From NCBI GenBank assembly GCA_964601865.1, contig CAZRPI010000011.1, forward strand, positions 1-45,852: a DNA stretch of 45,852 bases, given 5' to 3'. Below the pieces are notes generated by a model that was not told the DNA's origin, made no database searches, and saw only the letters and a list, made by a program, of their open reading frames with translations. Both the position numbers and the translations under genes were made by a program. Below, in pieces: positions 23,956 to 34,800 of this stretch; the stretch's first letter is position 1; each line of letters opens with the position of its first letter. The DNA is from Pseudopelobacter sp964601865 (GTDB taxonomy: Bacteria; Desulfobacterota; Desulfuromonadia; Geobacterales; Pseudopelobacteraceae).

Positions 23956-25643
23956 TGCGTCGTCAGATTGCCCTCCTCGTTGAAAATTCCCTTCAGACCG
24001 CCTCAGCGACGCAAGAGCTCGTTTCCTCCCAACTCCAATCCGTAATTATCGGCATGCCAGCCAACCCCGACCACGGCGATTACTCCTGCAACATTGCCAT
24101 GCAGATGGCAAAGGCTGAACGCAAGGCCCCGCGCCAGATTGCCGAAATCATCATCCGCCACATGGGTGATGGAGACGGCCTGCTGTCGAAAGCCGAGATC
24201 GCCGGCCCCGGTTTCATCAACTTCTTCGTGGCTCCTTCCGCCTGGCAGAACACCCTGCTGGAAATAGAGGCCCGGGGAGACTCCTATGGCCGCACGGATG
24301 CCGGAGGTGGGAAAAAAATACAGGTGGAATTCGTCAGCGCCAACCCCACCGGCCCGCTGCACATCGGCCATGGCCGTGGAGCGGCCATCGGCGACACACT
24401 CTGCCGTCTGCTCGATGCAACCGGATGGGCTGTGACACGCGAGTTCTACTACAACGATGCCGGCCAGCAGATAACCAACCTGGCCCTCTCGGTTCAGGCC
24501 CGCTGCCTGGGTATTGATACGGACGACCCGCGCTGGCCGGCGGACGGCTACCAGGGGGAATACATCAGGGACGTCGCGCGGGCCTATCTGGCAGGGGAAA
24601 CGGTTGCATCCGACGACCGGCGCGTCACCGCCCAGGCCGATCCGAACGATCTGGATGCCATCCGGGAGTTCGCCGTCGCCAGCCTGCGGCACGAGCAGGA
24701 CCTGGATCTCAAGGCTTTTGGCGTCCATTTTGATGTTTTTACACTCGAATCCAGCCTCTATGATAACGGCAAGGTCGAAGCGGTAGTCCGGCTCCTGACC
24801 GAAAATGGCCACACCTACGAACAGGACGGCGCACTCTGGCTGCGCACCACCGACTTCGGGGACGACAAGGACCGGGTCATGCGCAAGAGCGACGGCGGCT
24901 ACACCTACTTCGTGCCGGACATCGCCTATCACCTGGCCAAATGGGAACGCGGCTTCACCCGGGTCGTCAACGAACAGGGGTCGGATCATCACAGCACCAT
25001 AACCCGCGTGCGGGCCGGTCTGCAGGCCCTTGACCGGGGCATCCCTGAGGGATGGCCGGAATACGTCCTGCATCAGATGGTCACCGTCATGCGCGGCGGC
25101 GAAGAGGTCAAGATATCCAAGCGGGCCGGCAGTTATGTCACCCTGCGCGATCTGATCGACGAGGTCGGCCGTGACGCCACCCGTTTCTTCTTCATCATGC
25201 GCAAGCCCGACTCGCAGCAGGTGTTCGACATCGATCTGGCCAAGGAACAGTCGCCCGACAATCCGGTGTACTACGTCCAATACGCCCATGCCAGAATCTG
25301 CAGCATTTTCGAGAATGCGGTGGAAAGAGGCCATCTGCTCCCCGAGAGTATCACCGCCGCCGAACTCTCTTTGCTGGAGACCACGGAGGAACTCCAGCTC
25401 ATCAAACTGCTGGCCGCCCTGCCAGACACAGTGGACGACAGCGCCCGCTATTTCGAACCGCACCGGCTGACCCACTACCTGATGGAGCTTGCCGCCTGTT
25501 TTCACGGCTTCTACAACAAGAACCGGGTATTGACCGAGACTCCGGAACTGACCAGGGCGCGCCTGTACCTGCTGAAACGTACGGCCCAGACCCTCAGGAA
25601 CGCCCTTTCTATCCTGGGAATCTCGGCGCCGGAACGAATGTAA
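23952..25643 (+). CDS. argS: Arginyl-tRNA synthetase
   Basis: This 563-residue class I synthetase charges tRNA-Arg. The HIGH motif is seen in NPTGPLHIGHGRGAA and the KMSKS-like motif in EVKISKRAGSYVTL. The N-terminal additional domain with NPDHGDYSCNIAMQ is typical of bacterial ArgS, and the C-terminal DALR anticodon-binding region ends in RTAQTLRNALSILGI. The start is ATGATG at 23952 or 23955; both overlap the upstream small ORF. It is followed 10 bases later by the SPOR-domain gene, as in related Geobacter-type genomes. Confidence 0.95.
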   Translation: MMRRQIALLVENSLQTASATQELVSSQLQSVIIGMPANPDHGDYSCNIAMQMAKAERKAPRQIAEIIIRHMGDGDGLLSKAEIAGPGFINFFVAPSAWQNTLLEIEARGDSYGRTDAGGGKKIQVEFVSANPTGPLHIGHGRGAAIGDTLCRLLDATGWAVTREFYYNDAGQQITNLALSVQARCLGIDTDDPRWPADGYQGEYIRDVARAYLAGETVASDDRRVTAQADPNDLDAIREFAVASLRHEQDLDLKAFGVHFDVFTLESSLYDNGKVEAVVRLLTENGHTYEQDGALWLRTTDFGDDKDRVMRKSDGGYTYFVPDIAYHLAKWERGFTRVVNEQGSDHHSTITRVRAGLQALDRGIPEGWPEYVLHQMVTVMRGGEEVKISKRAGSYVTLRDLIDEVGRDATRFFFIMRKPDSQQVFDIDLAKEQSPDNPVYYVQYAHARICSIFENAVERGHLLPESITAAELSLLETTEELQLIKLLAALPDTVDDSARYFEPHRLTHYLMELAACFHGFYNKNRVLTETPELTRARLYLLKRTAQTLRNALSILGISAPERM

Positions 25644-25653
25644 CGGAGTCCCC

Positions 25654-26418
25654 ATGCGGATAGACTACAGCCCCCCGAGACAGTCATACGTGAGCGGCGG
25701 TCAGAGCAGCAAACCACGCCCCCGCAAGGAGCCTGTAAGCAAGATCACCAGCCTGATTGTAGTCACAGCCCTGATCGCATTTACCGCCGGATTCAGCGCA
25801 GGCTGGTTCTTCTCCGAAAGATCCACGAAAAAGGCGTTCCAGGCCGCAAATGAACAGAAGAGCCTCGAAAACGCTCCAAAACCGGTTGTTGCTCCGCCCG
25901 TTCCGGCCCAACCCCCTGCGGAATCCGCGCAACCCGATGCCTCCCCAAAGGCGCCACAACCATCGGCAGGCGCCCCCCAGGCCGCAACCGCCTCACAGGC
26001 AACGCCTGATTCGCAACTGAGCTTCTACAAGACACTGCCCGACGGGCACAAGACAAACCCCATGGGAAGCGGTGTCAATGCAAGGGGGGAGAAAGAGAAG
26101 CAAGCCCTGCAGGCGCCGATTCCCTCAAACATCGCACGGAAACCGCAGGCTCCGCCCAGTACCGGCAGGCCGGCAACCGCCTCCCCCAGGGAAGGCAACG
26201 GCTTTACCGTCCAGGTGGCCTCGTACAGCCTGAAGTCGGAGGCGGAAGCGATGAAAAGCAAACTTGCCGCCAGGGGTTACAATGCGACGATGGTTGAATC
26301 CAACCTGGGAGACAGGGGAACATGGTACCGCATACGCGTCGGCAGGAGACTCGAACAGGGTGCAGCAAAGGAACTGGCGGCAAAGATCGGGAAAGGGGCC
26401 ATCGTAATTCCGGAATGA
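25654..26418 (+). CDS. SPOR domain-containing membrane protein
   Basis: This 254-residue protein has a short cytoplasmic N-terminus, one transmembrane helix (about 30-52), a long Pro/Ala/Gln-rich periplasmic linker (about 70-180, including the common LSFYKTLPDG motif) and a C-terminal SPOR domain (about 181-254, starting GFTVQVASYSLKSEAEAMK). SPOR domains bind denuded peptidoglycan at the septum, so a cell-division role fits its place near ftsB. It begins 10 bases after argS. It resembles DedD/FtsN-like proteins but has no other visible domain. Confidence 0.85.
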   Translation: MRIDYSPPRQSYVSGGQSSKPRPRKEPVSKITSLIVVTALIAFTAGFSAGWFFSERSTKKAFQAANEQKSLENAPKPVVAPPVPAQPPAESAQPDASPKAPQPSAGAPQAATASQATPDSQLSFYKTLPDGHKTNPMGSGVNARGEKEKQALQAPIPSNIARKPQAPPSTGRPATASPREGNGFTVQVASYSLKSEAEAMKSKLAARGYNATMVESNLGDRGTWYRIRVGRRLEQGAAKELAAKIGKGAIVIPE

Positions 26419-26454
26419 GCGGGCAAAAAAAATCGCGGACACCATAATCAGGAG

Positions 26455-26483
26455 TTGACAGCGGAAAGCAACCCTGCTATAAA
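26455..26483 (+). promoter_or_regulatory. Strong sigma-70 promoter for the initiator tRNA
   Basis: TTGACA at 26455-26460 is followed after exactly 17 bases by TATAAA at 26478-26483. The start point would be about 26490, eight bases before the tRNA. Confidence 0.75.
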
Positions 26484-26497
26484 GGGTGTCTACTTGA

Positions 26498-26574
<77 letters not shown>

Positions 26575-26583
26575 ATCAATACA

Positions 26584-26612
26584 GGGACTTGCCAATGGCA
26601 AGTCCCTTTTTT
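26584..26612 (+). terminator. Rho-independent terminator of tRNA-fMet
   Basis: A perfect 10-bp stem (GGGACTTGCC / GGCAAGTCCC) with a 3-base loop is followed by six T residues. Confidence 0.9.
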
Positions 26613-26774
26613 ATTTGTTCAGGTCCTTTTGTACCCTATAATTGCTAACGTATCGGCACTGAATTGAAAACCAGGCTTTCCCGGAGTTTGTACAGGTGTG
26701 AAATTGATTGGCTACAGAGGTGCGGTAAGCTTTCAACACCAATACCGGCGGAAGGCAAACGGAGGATAAGTGTC

Positions 26775-27759
26775 ATGCGGAATAGTAACGAAGCCGAACC
26801 GCGGACAGGCAGGATCATGGTCGTCGATGATGACGACCATGTCCGCTCAGTCACCGTATCGATTCTTGAAAAACATGGCCATGGAGTGACGAGTTTTGCT
26901 AATGGCCGTGATGCGTTGACGAGTTTCGGCGAGGTGGAGTGCGATCTTGTGCTGAGTGATGTCATGATGCCGGAGATGGATGGGGTTGAGTTACTGGGAC
27001 ATGTCAGGGAGCGTGACCCGAGCGTTCCGGTTATTCTCATGACCGCCTTTGCCGATCTCAAGGTGGCCATGAACGCCATCAAGCAGGGGGCATTTGACCT
27101 TATTATCAAGCCATACGACCCCATCTGCTTACTGGCGTCAATAGACAAGGGGATAAAATACCGCTGGCTATCCAAGCGTGAAAAAGAACATACCGCCCGG
27201 CTTGAGAAGGCGCTTGCCGACAAGACCAGGGAACTGCGGGAGCTGCATGGACAACTGATTTTTTCCGACAAGATGGCAACCATCGGACAGCTCATGGCCG
27301 GCGTTGCCCATGAAATCAACAGTCCCATCGGCTATGTGGGAGCCAATCTGGAGACCCTGGCGAAATATTCCGGCAAGCTGCTCGGGTTTGTCGATTACAT
27401 GCAGGCTCTCACGGAGCGGTATTTACCGGCCGAAGCGCTTCATGAACTGAGCGAACACCGGAGCAGGGAACGGCTGGATGCGCTGATCGAAGACTGGGAG
27501 AGCCTGATTTCCGAGTCATCCGAAGGGGTCGAGCGGGTTCGCAGAATCGTTCTGGATTTGAAAAGTGTCTCGCGCAAGAACGGAGATGCGATGGAGATGG
27601 TCNNNNNNNNNNNNNNNNNNNNNNNNNNNNNNNNNNNNNNNNNNNNNNNNNNNNNNNNNNNNNNNNNNNNNNNNNNNNNNNNNNNNNNNNNNNNNNNNNN
27701 NNGAACCGGGTAAGGGAAGCGTGTTTACGGTGACATTGCCTGTCAGGCCGGCGAGCTGA
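26775..27759 (+). CDS. Receiver-histidine kinase fusion, interrupted by assembly gap
   Basis: The N-terminus is a response-regulator receiver (about 12-130; phosphoacceptor Asp in VLSDVMMPEMDG, then ILMTAFADL and IIKPYDP). It is followed by a coiled coil and a HisKA-type domain with AGVAHEINSPIGYVGANLE. The ATPase half is lost in a run of 100 N (27603-27702), and the reading frame differs across it. The C-terminal end GKGSVFTVTLPVRPAS and stop are present at 27759. By comparison with the sibling kinase at 38744-40222, about 130 residues should be missing, so the real gap is nearer 390 bases. GGAGG at 26761-26765 supports the ATG at 26775. It transcribes toward a convergent FIST gene. Confidence 0.8.
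27603..27702. other. Assembly gap (100 N)
   Basis: A run of exactly 100 N lies inside a kinase gene and is the usual placeholder for a gap of unknown length. At least three kinases nearby share this conserved ATPase region, so repeat collapse is a likely cause. Confidence 0.99.
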
Positions 27760-27770
27760 TTGGCAAAAAG

Positions 27771-28877
27771 TTACTTGAATAGGAGCATGGTAGCGGTCTG
27801 GTTGATATGGCCTATGTATTGTTCACCATAGGTGCTGAAACCGATGGTAGGAATATCCCGGAACAACTCCCCGTATTGACTGGTCAACCCTTTCTGTTCC
27901 AGCTCCAGGGTTCGCAGGATGCAGTTGAATAGTATGATGCCGGATACTGATCCGAAATCATTTTGAACCCGTGTCAGAGCTGCAGCCGTATCCTCAACAA
28001 TGCCGGTGGATTCGAGCAGCGACAGTTCCATCCCTTCGGTCACGGCGCAATAGAAGAACATCGAATCGCCCTTGACCCGCTGAGGACTGCGCACAAAGGG
28101 CTCATTTTCGATCATCAGACCCACCGGATTGCGCATGAAGCGCGCAGGAGCTTCATCCGGAGAAACGCCGAGCGCCTCCGCATAGGATAGAACAGCCGGT
28201 TTGTTGTTGAACTCGATCACTTCACGGGACGCTTCGTTTGCCCTGGTGACCACCAGTTTTTTGCCCAAGTCAAGGAAACTTTGCGTTTTGATGAAGGTGA
28301 ACGGCGCGCAGGGTTTCAAAAGCGCCAGCAAGGCCGCATTGCCGTAACTTCTGCCGTTGGCGAAAACATAGGTTGATTCCAGCTTCAGATCATCCCCCGC
28401 CGAACCGCCAATAAAGGTTACGTGCGTCAGGTCTCCCATTCTGTCGATCAGCTTTTCCTCGGCGCCGGAAAGTCCGTCTACCAGGACGATGCCAACGTAG
28501 GTTGCCGGTTCCATATCATGAACGGGCATGTTGAAGTAGTTGCCGAAAACGTCAAATGCCTTGTCAACAGTGTCCGCCTCATTCAAGTCCTCAAGCACCT
28601 CGACTCTCGCATCCTGAATCGACCGGCTGTCAAAGGCCATGGCCACAACGGAATTTTTCAGCATGCCGCCACTTACGATCTCCCCGGATGAAGAACAGCC
28701 AAACACCACAGCCCCTTCAAAAGCGGACTGCATTCCGGCGCTGATCGCTTCCGGTGCGAATATGGACGACGCGAAATAGATCAGCATCCTGGGATCAATC
28801 CCCCTGAGCTGTCTCCCGATATCTTCAATCACATCCGTTACTGTCCCGCCTGTGCTACTGGCAATCATAATACTCAT
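27771..28877 (-). CDS. FIST domain sensory protein
   Basis: This 368-residue cytoplasmic protein has a FIST N domain (about 25-220, with VVFGCSSSGEIVSGG and TFIGGSAGDDL) and a FIST C domain (about 225-350, ending in PTIGFSTYGEQYIGHINQT). FIST proteins are predicted small-molecule sensors, possibly of amino acids, and usually work with kinases or c-di-GMP enzymes. There is no output domain, so it probably signals through a partner. GGAGAGG lies 7 bases before the ATG. It is transcribed with a 63-residue gene directly upstream and faces the gapped kinase. Confidence 0.88.
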   Translation of the reverse strand: MSIMIASSTGGTVTDVIEDIGRQLRGIDPRMLIYFASSIFAPEAISAGMQSAFEGAVVFGCSSSGEIVSGGMLKNSVVAMAFDSRSIQDARVEVLEDLNEADTVDKAFDVFGNYFNMPVHDMEPATYVGIVLVDGLSGAEEKLIDRMGDLTHVTFIGGSAGDDLKLESTYVFANGRSYGNAALLALLKPCAPFTFIKTQSFLDLGKKLVVTRANEASREVIEFNNKPAVLSYAEALGVSPDEAPARFMRNPVGLMIENEPFVRSPQRVKGDSMFFYCAVTEGMELSLLESTGIVEDTAAALTRVQNDFGSVSGIILFNCILRTLELEQKGLTSQYGELFRDIPTIGFSTYGEQYIGHINQTATMLLFK

Positions 28878-28911
28878 AAAACACCTCTCCGCTGCTCCGG
28901 ATTTGAACGTT

Positions 28912-29103
28912 CTACCTGATCCCCCTGATTACCGCCTCAAGCTTCGCGATTATCGCCGGATCATCGTCCGACTGGCTGGTATATTTGCCGGGGTCAATCC
29001 CCTTCAGTATCAGCTTGGTTCTGATAACACTCGCCATCCTGGGATTGTCCCTGGTTCTCTGACTGATGATCGTATCTATCATCTCTTTGATTTTTCCAGG
29101 CAT
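28912..29103 (-). CDS. Small FIST-associated helical protein, 63 residues
   Basis: A short protein beginning MPGKIKEMIDTIISQR lies 34 bases ahead of the FIST gene on the same strand. It contains TKLILKGIDPGKYTSQSDDD and a final DPAIIAKLEAVIRGIR helix. GGAGG is well placed before the ATG. Similar short proteins with an ILKGI-P-K core occur beside FIST and kinase genes in Geobacter-like bacteria as far as I recall, with no known role. It may be an adaptor between the FIST sensor and a kinase. The high charge and lack of a membrane segment suggest a cytoplasmic protein. Confidence 0.65.
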   Translation of the reverse strand: MPGKIKEMIDTIISQRTRDNPRMASVIRTKLILKGIDPGKYTSQSDDDPAIIAKLEAVIRGIR

Positions 29104-29345
29104 TCCCTTCGCCTCCCCTATGGTTTGTGTTGAACGCGTTCCCCGGTAACGGAGACACTGATTTCCGGAGCGCCATCCAGGTCAATCCTCCGATGATTCC
29201 GGTATGAAGATATTTCTCCCGTAAATCAATACAAAATCCAATAAAAATAATGATCGCGGCAAATTGAGTTTGCATATGTATAGTATAGGGTAATATTTAT
29301 CTCAGTTCGCGTGTGTCTTACGTTTTATCACAAGGAAAGAATACC

Positions 29346-31811
29346 ATGGACATAGAGGAAAATCTCCAACCAACGGCTCCATCCGCGGAAAGTGATCAAG
29401 AGTCCCGCATGCTTCCGGACGATGAAAACCTCTTCTTCAGCGGTATCATCCAGAACGCCGCGGCTCCCCTGCTTGTAGTCGGCGCTTCCCACAAGGTCCT
29501 TTTCTGGAATAATGCCCTGGCGCGGATGACCGGCAAAAGTTCCTTCCAGATGAGGGGCACCAGGCGGCAGTGGAGCGCCTTCTACCCCAGTCAGCGCCCG
29601 CTGCTGGCGGACCTGGTCATCGACCGCAACCTGGAGGAGGCTTCGCGGCTCTATCCCAATCTAGAGATTTCACACCATGTGGTGGGAGCTCTCAAGGCCG
29701 AGGGGTGGTTTGACAATGTGGGGGGGCAACGGCGCTATCTGCTGTTCGAGGCAACTCCAGTCGTCAACAGCCGCCAGGAAATCGTGGCCGCCATCGAGAC
29801 CATCCAGGATATTACCGAGCGTAAGCAGGCCCAGGAACACATGGAAAATCAGCGGCGCTTTTTCCAGGAGATCCTCGAGGCGATCCCCAATCCGGTCTTC
29901 TACAAAGATGACGCGCTTGCCTTTCTCGGCTGCAACAAGGCTTTCTCCGCCTTTTTGGGCCACACCGAGAATGAAATCATCGGAAAAACGCTCTCCGATA
30001 TCCTTCCGCATGAACTGACGCGGCAAACCGATGAAATCGACCACACCATCCTCGTGACCCGCGCTCCCATGACGTACGAAACCAGCTTGCCGCGCAATGA
30101 CGGCCTGACGCGTACCGTACTTGTCACCAAGGCGCCTTTTTTTCAGGACCGGGGAGAATTGGGAGGAGTTGTCGGGACGTTCGTTGACGTTACCGAACAG
30201 AGACAGTTGGACAAATACGCACGGAAAATGTTCCAGGCCGTGGAGCAGAGCAGCACTACCATCGTTATCACCGACATTGATGGCAACATCGAATACGTCA
30301 ACCCGCATTTCAGCAAAACCACCGGTTACACAAAAGAAGAAGCGCTGGGGAAAAACCCGCGGATTCTCAGATCCGGAGAAATGCCGCCGGAAGGATACGC
30401 CGTGTTGTGGGACACCATCAAATCAGGGCGTGAATGGAGGGGGGAATTCCATAACAGACGTAAAAATGGTGAATTGTACTGGGAACGTGCCGCGATTTCA
30501 CCGTTGACTGACGCGGATGGGCATATTACCGGATATCTGGCGGTCAAGGAGGATATCACCGCGCGCAAAGCCGCCGAAGAAGCACTGCAACGCAGTAAAC
30601 TGGAACTGGAAAACGCCTTTGAACAGGTGAGGCGCGCGAAACGCGAATGGGAAACAACCCTGGATGCGTTGAAGGATTTTGTCATTTTGACGGATGAAGA
30701 GCATCTGGTGCGGCGCTGCAACCGTCTGCTGTGCGACATGACCGGCAAGGGCTATGACGAAGTGCTGCACCAGGACTGGCGCGATCTGGTGGCGGACGCG
30801 GGTTTTGAAGTCATCAGCTTTACCGGTGCCAGCGGTGAACTCATCCATACCGATTCCCAGCGCTGTTACAACCTTAACATCTATGACCTGACGGATTCGG
30901 ACAGCGGCAAGGTCAACGGCTATGTCATCTCACTTAATGATACGACTGAAATCCGCGCTATTACAGCTGAATTGCAACGAAAATCCCAGGAATTGAGTGA
31001 CGCGCATCGCGCGGTGTATCAACAGGAAAAGCTGGCGTCGATCGGGCAACTGGCCGCCGGCGTAGCCCACGAGATCAACAACCCCATGGGATTCATCTCC
31101 AGCAACCTGTCCACTCTGGGCAAGTACCTGGATAAGATCAACTCCTATGAAACCGCCATGGTCGAGGTTGTGGAGCGCAGGGGAGACCGGGAAGCGGCCG
31201 AAGAAATCGCCGGTTTGCGCAAGAAAATGAAAATTGATTTTATTCTGCGGGATATTACCAGTCTGCTCGAAGAATCCCGCGAGGGCGCGGAACGGGTGCG
31301 CCGGATCGTACAGGATCTGAAGAGTTTCTCCCATGTCGATGCGGTTGAATGCAAGTTCGCCAGCGTCAATGACTGCCTTGACAGCACTCTCAATATGGCT
31401 CGCAACGAGATCAAGTATGTGGCCGATGTGGAGCGTGAGTACGATCCCGATCTGCCGCCGTTGAACTGCTATCCCCAACAACTCAACCAGGTATTCATGA
31501 ACCTGCTGGTCAACGCGGCGCACGCCATCGATGGTCATGGTGTCATCAGGATCAAAACATTCCGGGAGGCCGATGCCATTGTGGTCCGGATCAGCGACAC
31601 CGGAAAAGGCATCGCACCCGAGCATCTGACCCGGATTTTCGAGCCGTTTTTCACCACCAAGGAGGTCGGCAAGGGAACCGGACTGGGATTGTCCATCAGT
31701 TACGATATCATTAAGAAGCATGGTGGCCGCATTGATGTGGAGAGCGCCGTTGGATCGGGCTCAACCTTTACTATTCATCTGCCTCTCGGCTATCTGACGG
31801 AAACGGATTGA
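29346..31811 (+). CDS. Multi-PAS sensor histidine kinase
   Basis: This 821-residue cytoplasmic kinase has about four PAS domains (near 40-155, 165-285, 290-415 and 440-545), a linker coiled coil, a HisKA-type domain with AGVAHEINNPMGFISSNLS (phospho-His near 575) and a HATPase domain with NLLVNAAHAID, DTGKGI and GTGLGLSI. There is no transmembrane segment or receiver. AAGGAAAG at 29332-29339 supports the ATG at 29346. The kinase core closely resembles those at 26775 and 38744, so they are paralogues. It is followed after 39 bases by a GGDEF gene, a likely pathway partner. Confidence 0.9.
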   Translation: MDIEENLQPTAPSAESDQESRMLPDDENLFFSGIIQNAAAPLLVVGASHKVLFWNNALARMTGKSSFQMRGTRRQWSAFYPSQRPLLADLVIDRNLEEASRLYPNLEISHHVVGALKAEGWFDNVGGQRRYLLFEATPVVNSRQEIVAAIETIQDITERKQAQEHMENQRRFFQEILEAIPNPVFYKDDALAFLGCNKAFSAFLGHTENEIIGKTLSDILPHELTRQTDEIDHTILVTRAPMTYETSLPRNDGLTRTVLVTKAPFFQDRGELGGVVGTFVDVTEQRQLDKYARKMFQAVEQSSTTIVITDIDGNIEYVNPHFSKTTGYTKEEALGKNPRILRSGEMPPEGYAVLWDTIKSGREWRGEFHNRRKNGELYWERAAISPLTDADGHITGYLAVKEDITARKAAEEALQRSKLELENAFEQVRRAKREWETTLDALKDFVILTDEEHLVRRCNRLLCDMTGKGYDEVLHQDWRDLVADAGFEVISFTGASGELIHTDSQRCYNLNIYDLTDSDSGKVNGYVISLNDTTEIRAITAELQRKSQELSDAHRAVYQQEKLASIGQLAAGVAHEINNPMGFISSNLSTLGKYLDKINSYETAMVEVVERRGDREAAEEIAGLRKKMKIDFILRDITSLLEESREGAERVRRIVQDLKSFSHVDAVECKFASVNDCLDSTLNMARNEIKYVADVEREYDPDLPPLNCYPQQLNQVFMNLLVNAAHAIDGHGVIRIKTFREADAIVVRISDTGKGIAPEHLTRIFEPFFTTKEVGKGTGLGLSISYDIIKKHGGRIDVESAVGSGSTFTIHLPLGYLTETD

Positions 31812-31850
31812 GCAGCTGGAATAACCGCCTGAACGGGAAAAGGATGACAC

Positions 31851-34800
31851 ATGGCTGAAACAGGTCACCAACATCCAGCGCCATTCACCAGGCTCATCAG
31901 GGGCTGCGCTCTTTTCGTGGCCACCGTCGCCGGCGCGGCCTGGCTGGGGCTGGCGACGGGGACGCCATGGCTCGCCAGCCTGGGGGAATCGCTGGTTCCC
32001 ATGGCGCCGAGCACGGCGCTGCTGTTTATCCTCTTCTCCGGGGTAATTCTGCTTGCCACGCGCGGCGCTCCGGGATGGCGTCAGGGCCGGATGGTCCTGG
32101 GTATCGTCCTGGCGTGCGGGATGATCGCCACAACACTGCTTGTCCTCGCCCTGAACGATGTCCATCCCACTATCGAGCACCTTGGGGTCACCATGCTGGA
32201 TACTCTGGGCGATACGCCGCTGGGACACATGTCGCCCGTCACCGCCTTCAGCTTTATAACGGCCGCTTTTTCGCTGCTCGGGAGGCTGACCGCATCCCCG
32301 GACCGGCGTATCCGGGCAAAAATCTCATTCTGGCTGGCCCTGCTGCTGGTGGCGGGTTATGCCATGCTTTCCCTGGCGTATCTGCTGGGAACGCCGATGC
32401 TGTACGGCGGCGGCATGATTCCTCCGGCCGCGCCCACGAGCCTTGCCTTCATGGCCCTCGGCCTGGCGCTGGCCTTCCTTTCCCTCCCCATCGCCTGGCC
32501 CAGCGCCGTCGAATCCGGTCTGGAGGGAGAAGGTTCGCCGCTGGCGCTGGTGCTGCTGTTCGCCCTGCTGGTGGCCGGCATTGTGAGCGTTGGCTTTTTC
32601 TATCACCACAAACATGAAAAGCTGCATCTGGGGGCGATGGAAAACCAGCTGGCCGCCATTGCCGATCTGAAACTGTCCGAAATCACATTTTACCGCTCGG
32701 AACGCCTGATCGACGCCAGCATCTATCACCATAACCGCGCCTTTGCGCTCATGGTGCGGTCGTTCCTGAGAACCGCTCCGGAGCGGCGGACGGGTCATGA
32801 CCTGAACGTCTGGCTTGCGGCTCTCAAGGCGAACAGGAACTACGACGGCATTTTTCTGCTGGATGCCCGGGGTGGAAATCCGCTTTCGCTGTCCGGACAT
32901 GCGCAGCAGCCTTCCGGTTATCTGGCCGGACAGGCCCGTCTGGCGCTGGAATCGAACCGGGTCGTCTTCACCGATTTTTACCGCGACACGGCTGACGGCG
33001 GAATTCACCTCTGCGTTCTGGTTCCGGTTTTAGATCCGCCGGCAACCGGGCGCGCTCTGGCCGTGCTCGCGCTCAGGATCGATCCCGGCCGCTATCTGTA
33101 TCCTCTCCTCAAATATTGGCCCCTGGAGAGCGCTTCCGGCGAGACGGCGCTGGTGCGCAGGGACGGCGCCGACGTACTCTTTTTGAGCGAACTCCGCTTT
33201 CACGGGGACGCGGCCCTGAAACTCAGAACCCCCCTGCAACAGGTCGAGGCTCCCGAGGTGATGGCGGCAACAGGGCGGAGCGGGATCGTGCGGGGGATCA
33301 ATTTTCACCGCGTTCCGGTGGTGGCCGCGCTGCGGAAGGTTCCCGATACCCCCTGGCATCTCATGGCGCGCGTCGATATCGCCGAGATCTACGCGCCGCT
33401 GCGGGAGAGGCTGTGGATTACCGTGGCCCTGGAGTTCGCCCTGCTGCTGAGCGCCGGGTTCGGCGTATGGTTCGCCTGGAAACAGCGCAACCTGGCGCAC
33501 TATCGGCGCCTGGAACGGGACGCCAGGCTGAACAGGGAGCGGTTGCAATGTCTGGTGAATGTCCTGCAGTATCAGGCGCTGAACATTCAGGACCTGCTGG
33601 ATTACGCCCTGTCCGAGGCGCTCCTGCTGACAGCCAGCAGCTACGGGTATATCTACTATTACGACGAGGGAACACAGCGCTTTATCCTCAATTCATGGTC
33701 GCGCGGCGTGATGCCGGCTTGCAAGGTTATGGACCCGCAAACCGAATACGAGCTGGAAAGGACCGGCATCTGGGGCGAAGCGGTCAGGCAGCGCAAGCCG
33801 ATCGTTATCAATGATTTTCAGGAACCCGATCCCCTGAAGAAAGGTTATCCCGAGGGGCATGTGCATCTGACCAGTTTTCTGACCCTGCCGGTGGTTGATC
33901 AGGGCAGGATCGTGGCCGTGGTGGGGGTGGCGAACAAGAAAACCGGCTATGACGACGCCGATGTGACGCAGCTTTCGCTGCTGATGGACTCGGTCTGGAA
34001 AAGCGCCGAACGGAAGCGGATGGAAGACGCCCTGCTGGCGAGCGAGGAGCGCGTCCGGCTGGCGGTCACGTCGTCCAACCTGGGACTGTACGATCTGGAC
34101 CTGCGGACCGGCAGCGTCATTGTCAATCCGGAGTACGCCCGCATTCTGGGATACGAGCCGGACGAATTCAAAGAGAGCTACGCTCTCTGGCGTGAGCAGC
34201 TGCATCCCGATGACGCCGTTCCGGCCAACAAGGTGTATGAGGAGTACATCGCGGGTCTCCGGGATACGTATCAGCTCGAGTACCGGCGAAAAACAAAAAC
34301 GGGCGATTGGAAATGGATTCTGGCCTACGGCAGGGTGGTGGCGCGGGATGAGGCCGGCGGCCCGCTCAGGATGCTCGGAACGACTGTCGATATTGACGAG
34401 CGCAAACAGAACGAACAACGACTGGCGTATCTGGCTACCCACGATGAATTGACCGGCCTGGCCAGCCGGGCGCTGCTCTATGACCGGCTGGAGCAGTCGC
34501 TCTACTACGCCCGCCGTTCCGGACGTGTCCTGGCGGTGCTGCTGCTGGACCTGGACCGTTTCAAGGTCATCAACGACAGCCTCGGCCACGTATTTGGCGA
34601 CAAACTGCTGAAAGCCGTTGCTCTGCGCCTGCGGCAGGTCATACGCGATGCGGACACCGCGGCCCGGTTCGGGGGGGACGAATTCGTCATCCTGCTGGCT
34701 GAGGTGGCCGATCCGGATGACGTGGGGATGCTGGCGGGCAGGGTTCTGCGCTGCCTCGAACCCTCTCATCTTATCGACGGCAGGGAGGTCACCATATCCG

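Noticed and set aside
24003..25655. 550-codon open frame antisense to argS
   Set aside because: It mirrors a clear argS gene with intact HIGH and KMSKS-like motifs. Its composition is that of a GC-rich shadow frame and no domain is recognised.
28994..29275. 93-codon leftward frame starting with a hydrophobic segment (MQTQFAAIIIFIGF)
   Set aside because: It overlaps the better-supported 63-residue gene in another frame and its second half is low-complexity and charged.
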